64,000 nt of DNA, taken from positions 682,001 through 746,000 of the forward strand of contig NZ_CP121261.1 of NCBI RefSeq assembly GCF_029637605.1. The letters are read 5' to 3'. How positions within the stretch are numbered: the first letter of the stretch is position 1; each line of letters begins with the position of its first letter. Source of the DNA: Achromobacter spanius (GTDB lineage Bacteria > Pseudomonadota > Gammaproteobacteria > Burkholderiales > Burkholderiaceae_B). Of this stretch, positions 58,065-64,000 are shown piece by piece. The position numbers and the translations under genes were made by a program. The notes beneath the pieces are model-generated. The model searched no databases. It was given only the letters and a program-made list of their open reading frames with translations, and was not told the origin of the DNA.

Positions 58065-59483
58065 TCACGCAGCCGGCAAATTGCCGAAGGCTTCCAGTGC
58101 CCGCAACCTGCTTTGCGCCAGGTCCACGATGGGCGAGGGGTACCCAGCCGCCGCGCGCTCCATGGGGCTGGGGTCGTGGATGGCCTTGTCGTCCAGGTGC
58201 GCCAGTTCAGGCAGCCATTCACGCAGGAACACGCCGCGCGCATCAAAGCGCTTGGATTGCGACAAGGGGTTGAACACGCGGAAGTACGGCACCGCGTCGG
58301 CGCCCGTGGATGCACTCCATTGCCAGCCGCCGTTGTTGGCCGCCAGGTCGCCGTCAACCAGATGCGCCATGAACCAGGCTTCGCCCAGCCGCCAATCAAT
58401 CAGCAGATTCTTCGACAGGAACATGGCCGTCACCATGCGCAGCCGGTTGTGCATCCAGCCCAGCGTCAGCAACTGGCGCATGGCCGCGTCAACGATGGGA
58501 ATGCCGGTCTGGCCTTGCTGCCAGGCGCGCAGGTCGTCGGGTGCGTCGCGCCACGGCACGGCGGCGGTTTCGGGCTTCATGGGCTGGTGCATGGACAGCG
58601 ACGGATAAGCGGCCAGCAGATGCTGGTAGAACTCGCGCCACAGCAGTTCGTTGATCCACGTCGCCGCGCCCGCCTTGCCGCTGTCCAGCTCGCCATGATT
58701 GGCGGCCAGCGCCGCGCGTAGCGCCTGGCCGGGGGACAGCACGCCCGCCGCCAGATAGGGCGACAGGCAACTGGTGGCGGGTAGCGACGGAAAATCGCGT
58801 TCATCCTTGTAGGCATCGATGACGCCGTCGGTAAAGGCGTCCAGCCTGTCGCCGGCCGCCGTTTCGCCCGCGGGCCACAGCGCCCGCACCGCGTCGCTGG
58901 GCAGAGCAAAGCCCTCGAAGGCGTCGGGCAAGGGGTCCGCCCGCCAGTCGGGCGGGGTCTGCGCGCGGGGAGCGGGCAGGGCGGCGATGGGCGCCGTGCG
59001 CAGGCGCTCACGGCAGGTGCGCGCATACGGCGTGTAGACGCGATAGCACTCACCTTTGCCGGTTTGCACGGTGCCGGGCCGCAGCAGTGTGGCTCCGTGA
59101 TGCAGCGTCCAGTCCACCCCGATCGCCTCCAGTGCGCCCGCCACCGCTGCATCGCGGCGGCGTTCGTTGATGGCCCATTCGGTATTGGCGTGCACTTGAG
59201 AGATGTCGTGCGCCTGGCAGAAGGCGGCGATGGCGGCGGGCGCCTGGCTCCAGTCGGCCACGGTCAGCAGCTTCAGGGGAATGCCACGCTCGCCCAGGCT
59301 GCGCGACAGTTCGTGCAGGTTGCGCAGCCAGAAGTCCACCTTGGCCGGCGCGTCGCCATGCTGGCGCCATTGCTCGGGCGCGGCCAGGAACAGGGCGGTC
59401 ACCGTGCCGTTTTCGGCGGCGGCGGCCAACGCGGGGTTGTCGTGCATGCGCAGGTCGGTGCGCAGCCAGAGCAGGGTATTCAT
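58065..59483 (-). CDS. phrB: Deoxyribodipyrimidine photolyase
   Basis: This light-driven enzyme repairs cyclobutane pyrimidine dimers. The 472-residue product has the N-terminal antenna domain (MNTLLWLRTDLRMHDNPALA) and the C-terminal FAD domain with WINELLWREFYQHLL, DAAMRQLLTLGWMHNRLRMV and NNGGWQWSASTGADAVPYFR. These match class I CPD photolyase, and the dimer-binding tryptophan is in WQWSAS. The ATG at 59483 begins the family pattern; longer starts are rejected. Confidence 0.95.
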   Translation of the reverse strand: MNTLLWLRTDLRMHDNPALAAAAENGTVTALFLAAPEQWRQHGDAPAKVDFWLRNLHELSRSLGERGIPLKLLTVADWSQAPAAIAAFCQAHDISQVHANTEWAINERRRDAAVAGALEAIGVDWTLHHGATLLRPGTVQTGKGECYRVYTPYARTCRERLRTAPIAALPAPRAQTPPDWRADPLPDAFEGFALPSDAVRALWPAGETAAGDRLDAFTDGVIDAYKDERDFPSLPATSCLSPYLAAGVLSPGQALRAALAANHGELDSGKAGAATWINELLWREFYQHLLAAYPSLSMHQPMKPETAAVPWRDAPDDLRAWQQGQTGIPIVDAAMRQLLTLGWMHNRLRMVTAMFLSKNLLIDWRLGEAWFMAHLVDGDLAANNGGWQWSASTGADAVPYFRVFNPLSQSKRFDARGVFLREWLPELAHLDDKAIHDPSPMERAAAGYPSPIVDLAQSRLRALEAFGNLPAA

Positions 59484-59744
59484 GGATGGCGGGTCCAGGG
59501 CAAAAAAAGGGCGGACAGCACGGCTGACCGTCGAGGCTGGCATTCTATATTGGCCTGTGGTCTGGAAGACGATGTAAAAACTACGAGTAGATGTGACGGA
59601 GCCGTATGGGTGGCGCACCCGGTGCCGCACCCGCTAGGGCCCCAATAGCCGTCAAACCGTGAAACACGCTGCCCCAAGGTTTGTATTGACGCGCTGGGGC
59701 CGTCGCCATGTAATCGGTTCAACGACCAAAAAAAATTGAACGCT

Positions 59745-61193
59745 ATGGGAAATCTGATGGACCTTCGCCCGTCCTTTCTACGAGGACGCACATCCGCCGG
59801 CACGACCCCTCGCGACGCCCTGCAGGACTTGTGGCGTTCACTTGATTTGCCGGGCGAGTCACTGGATCACGTGTCGCTGACGGGCTCCGATCCCGTGTTT
59901 CCGTCTTCGTTCGCGGTGGGCACCGCCGCCCAAACCAGCATGGCGGCAGCGGCGCTGGCCGCGGCCGAGCTCTGGCATCTACGCGGCGGACCGCGCCAGC
60001 AGGTCAGCGTCGACATGTTGCACGCCGCACAGGAATGCCGCGGCCACTTCACGATCAACGGCGTCACGCCCAACATCTGGGACCCCATCAGCGGCCTGTA
60101 CCGCTGTGGCGACGGAGGCTGGGTGCGCATCCATGCCAACTTTGCGCATCACCGCGACGGCGCGCTGGCGCTCTTGGGTTGCCCCACGGGCGAAGGCACC
60201 ACGCGCGAAACGGTGGAAGCGGCATTGAGCCGCTGGAAAGCGCTGGACTTTGAACAGGTGGCCGCCGATGCAGGCATGGTGGTGTCCGCCATGCGCACCT
60301 TTGACGAATGGGACCGGCACCCGCAGGGCCAGGCCGTTGCCGCCCAGCCCTTGCTGACGGTCGAACGCATCGGCGAGGCCGACCCCCGGCCCTTGCCCAA
60401 GTACGGCAATGACGCGCGGCCGCTGAAAGACATCCGGGTGCTGGACCTGACACGCATCATCGCCGGCCCCGTCTGTGGCCGCACGCTGGCTGCCTATGGC
60501 GCCGACGTGATGTTGGTGAATTCACCCCAATTGCCCAATATCGACAACATCATCGAAACCAGCCGGGGCAAGCTGTCGGTGACGGCGGACCTGGATACGG
60601 CCGACGGACGTATCGCGCTGGGTAATCTGCTGCGCAGCGCGCACGTGTTCGTGCAGGGTTACCGGCCGGGCGGCCTGAATGCGCTGGGCTTTGGGCCGCA
60701 GGACGCCGCGCGTATCCGCCCGGGTATTGTGTATGTGTCGCTATCCGCGTACGGAAACGAGGGGCCTTGGGCCAACCGCCGCGGCTTTGATTCGCTGGTG
60801 CAAACCGCCACGGGCTTCAACCACGCCGAAGCGCAGGCGGCGGGCCAGCAGGCGCCCAAGCCTTTGCCCATGCAGGTTCTGGACTATGCGTCGGGATACC
60901 TGATGGCGTTTGGCGCGCAGGTGGCCTTGGCCCGCCAGGCGACTGAAGGCGGCAGTTGGCACGTTCGCGTATCGCTTGCGCAAACCGCGCATTGGCTGCG
61001 TGGCTTGGGCAGGGTGGACGGCGGACTGGACTGCCGCATGCCCGGTTTCGACGGCCTGTTGGATACCGAAGCGTCGGGCTTTGGCGAACTGGTGGCCGTG
61101 CGCCACGCGGCTCGTTTTTCCGACACGCCGGCCCGCTGGACGCGCCCGTCGAGCCCGCCGGGATCGCATCCCACGGTATGGCCGTTCAATTAG
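59745..61193 (+). CDS. CaiB/BaiF-type CoA-transferase with duplicated/permuted domains
   Basis: A 482-residue class III CoA-transferase-like protein. The usual N-terminal Rossmann block (IRVLDLTRIIAGPVCGRTLA) appears only near residue 232. It is preceded by a segment (residues 60-220) that looks like the second half of a CaiB protein, with SVDMLHAAQECRGHF and GGWVRIHANFAHHRDG. Thus one partial and one nearly complete unit are joined. I cannot tell whether it transfers CoA, or to which acid. Start at 59745 or 59757 is uncertain. A terminator follows. Confidence 0.8.
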   Translation: MGNLMDLRPSFLRGRTSAGTTPRDALQDLWRSLDLPGESLDHVSLTGSDPVFPSSFAVGTAAQTSMAAAALAAAELWHLRGGPRQQVSVDMLHAAQECRGHFTINGVTPNIWDPISGLYRCGDGGWVRIHANFAHHRDGALALLGCPTGEGTTRETVEAALSRWKALDFEQVAADAGMVVSAMRTFDEWDRHPQGQAVAAQPLLTVERIGEADPRPLPKYGNDARPLKDIRVLDLTRIIAGPVCGRTLAAYGADVMLVNSPQLPNIDNIIETSRGKLSVTADLDTADGRIALGNLLRSAHVFVQGYRPGGLNALGFGPQDAARIRPGIVYVSLSAYGNEGPWANRRGFDSLVQTATGFNHAEAQAAGQQAPKPLPMQVLDYASGYLMAFGAQVALARQATEGGSWHVRVSLAQTAHWLRGLGRVDGGLDCRMPGFDGLLDTEASGFGELVAVRHAARFSDTPARWTRPSSPPGSHPTVWPFN

Positions 61194-61214
61194 GCCGGCC
61201 ACTCCGTTCAATGC

Positions 61215-61245
61215 CAAGGCGCCTTCGGGCGCCTTGTTTTTTTTT
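61215..61245 (+). terminator. Rho-independent terminator after the CoA-transferase gene
   Basis: CAAGGCGCC, loop TTCG, GGCGCCTTG, then nine T residues (61237-61245). Confidence 0.95.
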
Positions 61246-61278
61246 GCTGCCTGTTTTTGACCGCCGGTATGTGGAAGC

Positions 61279-61815
61279 CTATTGCTTGGCCTTCCAGTCG
61301 CGCAGCGCGCGCATGGTGTTGGCCACGTGGGATTCGGGGCTCATGTCGGTGAATTCATACAGGATCTTGCCTTCTGGCGAGATCACATACGACACGCGTT
61401 GTGCGTATTCCGGGCGCTTGTCGTGCACCGCGTCATAGGCCTTCATGATCTTGCCGTCGCCGTCTGCCGCCACGGCGAATTTGCCACGGCATTCGCTGAC
61501 CGAGAATTTGTTCAGCGTGTCGATGTCATCGGTGGATACGCCGATGACGGTGGCGCCCAGCGACTTGTATTCGTCGGTGGCTTCGGCGAAGTTGTGCGCT
61601 TCGATGGTGCAGCCTTGCGTGAACGCGGCGGGAAAGAAATACAGCACGACGGGGCCTTGCTTGAGCGCGTCGTTGAGCTTGAACGTGAAGACTTTGCCGC
61701 CCAGCGAGGCCTGTGTGCTGAAGTTTGGAGCGGGTGCGCCGACATCCAAGGCGGCCTGGGCGGACGTGGCCGCGAGCAGGCCGCAGAACATCAGGCAAGG
61801 TACAAGGCGCTTCAT
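61279..61815 (-). CDS. Exported peroxiredoxin (Bcp/AhpC type)
   Basis: A 178-residue thiol peroxidase with a signal peptide (MKRLVPCLMFCGLLAATSAQ), so probably periplasmic. The peroxidatic cysteine is in FFPAAFTQGCTIEAHNFAE and a further cysteine lies in SVSECRGKFAVAADG, a possible resolving residue. Most Bcp proteins are cytoplasmic, so export is notable; the periplasmic electron donor is unknown. Confidence 0.9.
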   Translation of the reverse strand: MKRLVPCLMFCGLLAATSAQAALDVGAPAPNFSTQASLGGKVFTFKLNDALKQGPVVLYFFPAAFTQGCTIEAHNFAEATDEYKSLGATVIGVSTDDIDTLNKFSVSECRGKFAVAADGDGKIMKAYDAVHDKRPEYAQRVSYVISPEGKILYEFTDMSPESHVANTMRALRDWKAKQ

Positions 61816-61897
61816 GGGGGTCTCCAATAATTAACGTGGCGCGCGGTGGTCGGCGGCAAGTGGACTACTGTAGTCCGCGCGCGCCCGGGGGTCCAGT

Positions 61898-63223
61898 TCA
61901 GTCGCGGTTCGGGCCGCCGCCTCGGCCATCGCCCCTGCCTTCGCCCCTGCCTTCGCCGCCGCCTTGCTGGCGCTGCTGAGGATGTTCGCGTGCCTGCTGC
62001 GGGCGAGCTTGTTGCTGCGGACGGTCTTGCTGCGGGCGCGCTTGCGCCTGTTGTCGGGGCTGTTCGCGCGCTTGTTGCTGTCGCGCTTGCTGCTGACGCG
62101 CCTGCTGCTCCCGGGCTTGGTGTTCCCGTGCCTGTTGCTGGCGTGCCTGCTGCTGTTGCTGTTCGCGGCCTTGCTGCTGGCGTTGCTCGCGCTCCTGCTG
62201 CTGGCGTACTTGTTGCTGTCGATCTTGTTGCTGCTGCTGACGAGCCTGCTGATCACGCGCCTGCTGTTGGCGCGATTGCTGCAAGGCGGCTTGTTGATCT
62301 CGCTGTTGATCGCGTTGCTGTTGATCCCGCTGCGATACATCGCGTCCCGGCGACGGCCCCGGGCCTCGGGCCTGTTCTCCACGACCTGGGTTGTTGCCGC
62401 GATCGACGTCGGGGCGCTTGTTGTCGCCACCGGGGCGTGGCCCTTGCGAGGGTCGCCCGTTGTCGCGATGGTCCACGAAGGCTTGCGGCGGGCGGCCCTT
62501 GTTGTGGTCGTAGAACTGCGCGCGGTTGCTGCCGGCATCGCGGACGTAGCGGCGTTGGATGTCGGTGGGCGGCGCGTGGCGGTCTTTGCGGGCAGCCAGT
62601 TCGCGCGGGTCTGCCGCGCGTCGGATGCCGTTGGGGCCGCCGTGATAGCTGACACGTCGGTTATCGATGTTGTTGACGACCACGGTGTGGTTGTACACGT
62701 TGGTGACGCGCGTGACGTTCACGTTGGTCACCGAGCGGTTGTAGTAGAAGCGGTCGCGCTTCCAGTAGCCGCCTACATACCCCAGGCCCACATAGCCAAA
62801 GCCGTAGTTGATGCCGCCATAAAAGCCGACGTGGGGGCCCCAATAGCCGGCGTTCCACACGTACAGGCCATTGGTGAAGCCCCAGTAACCAGGCGTCCAG
62901 AGCGCGCCGGCGTAGGGGGCGAGCACCCAGGCGCCCGGCACCCAGAAAAAGCCGTACTGATTGCGGCTCCAGTAGCCGGGCACCCACATATAACCATCGG
63001 CCGGCGCGGGTGGCTGCACGTAGACGGGCAGGGGTGGAGGCGGCTCGGGGCTGCGGTCCACCAAGGCAAGATTGGCGCTGGCGGGGTCGCCGCCGTCATA
63101 GGCGGGCGCCACGGGTGCGGGAGGCGGCGCGTACGTTTGCGCCATCGCGCCCGCGCATAGCGTCAGCAGCGTGACGGCCGCCACGGCGGGGCGAAGCAGG
63201 GAGATCCGGATAGAGGGCGTCAT
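61898..63223 (-). CDS. YXWGXW-repeat exported protein with a long Gln/Arg tail
   Basis: A 441-residue protein. A signal peptide (MTPSIRISLLRPAVAAVTLL, cut near AMAQT) is followed by a Pro-rich stretch and YXWGXW-type repeats with many Trp/Tyr (GYMWVPGYWSRNQYG, WVPGAWVLAPYAGALWTPGY, WNAGYWGPHVGF) at about residues 75-160. Residues 285-425 are almost entirely Gln, Arg, Ala and Glu, encoded by repetitive CTG/TTG-rich DNA. The tail should be disordered and basic. Function unknown. The reading frame is open further upstream through the repeat array, but the signal peptide fixes the start. Confidence 0.85.
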   Translation of the reverse strand: MTPSIRISLLRPAVAAVTLLTLCAGAMAQTYAPPPAPVAPAYDGGDPASANLALVDRSPEPPPPLPVYVQPPAPADGYMWVPGYWSRNQYGFFWVPGAWVLAPYAGALWTPGYWGFTNGLYVWNAGYWGPHVGFYGGINYGFGYVGLGYVGGYWKRDRFYYNRSVTNVNVTRVTNVYNHTVVVNNIDNRRVSYHGGPNGIRRAADPRELAARKDRHAPPTDIQRRYVRDAGSNRAQFYDHNKGRPPQAFVDHRDNGRPSQGPRPGGDNKRPDVDRGNNPGRGEQARGPGPSPGRDVSQRDQQQRDQQRDQQAALQQSRQQQARDQQARQQQQQDRQQQVRQQQEREQRQQQGREQQQQQARQQQAREHQAREQQARQQQARQQQAREQPRQQAQARPQQDRPQQQARPQQAREHPQQRQQGGGEGRGEGRGDGRGGGPNRD

Positions 63224-63235
63224 GGCAGCTCCTGG

Positions 63236-63323
63236 AACACGTCGCAACGGACGGTCAATAACGCGACGGTCAATAACGCAAGGGTCAATAACGACGCAAG
63301 GGTCAACAACGCGACGGTCAATA
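63236..63323. repeat. 15/18-bp tandem array over the stop of a tiny lipoprotein gene
   Basis: On the minus strand the units begin TGACCGTCGCGTTGT, TGACCCTTGCGTCGTTAT, TGACCCTTGCGTTAT and TGACCGTCGCGTTAT. TGA codons lie at 63320, 63305, 63287, 63272 and 63257; spacings are 15, 18, 15 and 15 bp, all in frame with the lipoprotein stop. The array fills nearly the whole gap to the next gene. Confidence 0.9.
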
Positions 63324-63488
63324 TCCACGGTGGTAATAATGCGGCGTGGGATACACGGGGTAGTAGTAATGCGGCGTGTAATAGACCGGCGCGGGGCGAT
63401 AGTAGGCCGGGCGGGCGGGCACCACGACGCAACCGGTCAGCGAACTGGCCATCACCATCATCAACAGAAGGCTCTTTTTCATTTTCAT
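63318..63488 (-). CDS. Very small Tyr/Pro-rich lipoprotein
   Basis: A 56-residue product read directly from the sequence. It starts MKMKKSLLLMMVMASSLTGC, a classic lipoprotein signal with lipobox LTGC. The mature 37 residues are Tyr/Pro/His-rich (VVVPARPAYYRPAP, then VYYTPHYYYPVYPTPHYYHR). It resembles small envelope lipoproteins that accompany YXWGXW genes, one of which follows. GGGAGC lies before the ATG. Its stop begins the 15-bp array. Confidence 0.8.
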   Translation of the reverse strand: MKMKKSLLLMMVMASSLTGCVVVPARPAYYRPAPVYYTPHYYYPVYPTPHYYHRGY

Positions 63489-63661
63489 GCTCCCAACCCG
63501 CGCCAGGCGTGGCTTACGCCCTTGATGCGCTGGTAGGGATTAGGCCATACCGGATGACCGCGGTTCGCCTTTGTAATCGATCCGAAACAGCTTTCGCGTG
63601 ACCGATGTTTGCGCCTGCGTGACGGCGCATGTCGTTGGTATCAATCTTTGCCGCAAAAGCA

Positions 63662-63715
63662 ACGGGGCCGCATAAGCGGCCCCGTGTTGCGTAACGCCGC
63701 GTCATGCGGCGTTAC
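63662..63715. terminator. Two perfect hairpins after doxX
   Basis: CGGGGCCGC, ATAA, GCGGCCCCG (63663-63684) and GTAACGCCGC, GTCAT, GCGGCGTTAC (63691-63715) follow each other. On the minus strand the distal one runs into TTGCTTTT. They probably end the doxX transcript. Confidence 0.75.
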
Positions 63716-63736
63716 GGCGATGGCGCATGGCTGGCG

Positions 63737-64000
63737 TCAGTTCCAGCGACCGCCGTTGCCGGCCAGGCTGAAACGGCCGGCACCCATGAAGGCCAGCGCC
63801 AGCGCGGTGAACAGGAACATGCCTTGCAGTTCCAGCGCCCAGCCGCCGTTGTTGGTCAGGCTGCCCAGTTGGCCGGTATGCGCCAGCAAAATGGCAACCA
63901 CCATGTTGATGGCGATGATCAAAGCGCCCAGGCGCGTGTACACGCCAATGATGAGCAGCACGGGCGCGATGATTTCGCCCACATACACGCCATAGGCCAG
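63737..64000 (-). CDS. DoxX-family membrane protein, truncated by the window edge
   Basis: The C-terminal part (about 87 residues) of a DoxX/YphA-like inner-membrane protein: GVYVGEIIAPVLLIIGVYTR, then GALIIAINMVVAILLAHTGQ and a last helix. The start lies beyond the window; the frame is open to the edge, so the ATG at 63988 is internal. Relatives form part of redox membrane complexes, but the role of this group is unsettled. Confidence 0.85.
   Translation of the reverse strand: MAYGVYVGEIIAPVLLIIGVYTRLGALIIAINMVVAILLAHTGQLGSLTNNGGWALELQGMFLFTALALAFMGAGRFSLAGNGGRWN

Noticed and set aside
61964..63160. Leu/Val-rich plus-strand frame opposite the YXWGXW gene
   Set aside because: Its leucine runs are the reverse reading of Gln/Arg codons; the minus-strand protein has a signal peptide and known repeats.
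63223..63328. Upstream start for the YXWGXW protein through the repeat array
   Set aside because: It would bury the signal peptide 35 residues inside the protein and begin within the preceding gene; kept only as a formal possibility.

Overview
The window is high-GC chromosomal DNA from a betaproteobacterium of the family Alcaligenaceae. The order glnD-map // rpsB-tsf-pyrH-frr-uppS-cdsA-dxr-rseP-bamA-skp-lpxD-fabZ-lpxA-lpxB-rnhB, the protein sequences and the codon use fit Achromobacter or Bordetella; Achromobacter is the more likely genus. That is recognition, not a database result. I see no rRNA, tRNA, prophage, insertion sequence or CRISPR array.

Layout. (1) 0-3.6 kb, minus strand: glnD and map. 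(2) 4.4-20.1 kb, plus strand: a long essential block for translation (rpsB, tsf, frr), UMP kinase (pyrH), lipid carrier, phospholipid and isoprenoid synthesis (uppS, cdsA, dxr), envelope proteolysis and outer-membrane protein assembly (rseP, bamA, skp), lipid A and fatty acid synthesis (lpxD, fabZ, lpxA, lpxB), rnhB and a SpoU-type RNA methyltransferase. Many genes in it overlap by 4 bp or are a few bases apart. (3) 20.2-24.6 kb: two small lipoproteins, then divergent ppsR/ppsA for PEP synthase and its regulator. (4) 24.6-30.6 kb: an Ada-like protein, a glutamine amidotransferase, an NfeD-paraslipin pair, a diguanylate cyclase, and smpB opposite ratA-rnfH. (5) 30.8-34.6 kb: a valine catabolic operon (acyl-CoA dehydrogenase, 3-hydroxyisobutyryl-CoA hydrolase, 3-hydroxyisobutyrate dehydrogenase, thioesterase) behind a LiuR-like palindrome. 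(6) 34.7-41.1 kb: a VIT-family metal transporter, ygfZ, mltG-tmk-holB-tatD and an ankyrin protein. (7) 41.3-46.9 kb: an IclR regulator, a polar amino acid ABC transporter, a formimidoylglutamase and a glutamate dehydrogenase. (8) 47-64 kb: accessory metabolism and envelope genes, including a porin, a two-piece lipoate ligase, a frameshifted EamA exporter beside an Lrp regulator, DUF1501/DUF1800 partners, photolyase, a CoA-transferase, a peroxiredoxin, a YXWGXW protein and a truncated DoxX gene at the edge.

The most unusual signal is a set of short direct-repeat arrays locked to gene ends. Five genes (glnD, ppsR, smpB, rnfH and a tiny lipoprotein at 63.4 kb) stop inside an array of 9-15 bp units, and nearly every unit carries a stop codon at the same place. 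At glnD and smpB the unit length (13 and 14 bp) places stops in all three frames. Two genes (smpB and the PaaI-type thioesterase) also have their start codon copied in a direct repeat, which creates a tiny upstream ORF overlapping the true start as ATGA. I do not know a named element that explains these arrays. Replication slippage at tolerant gene borders, with or without selection for fail-safe termination, is my preferred reading.
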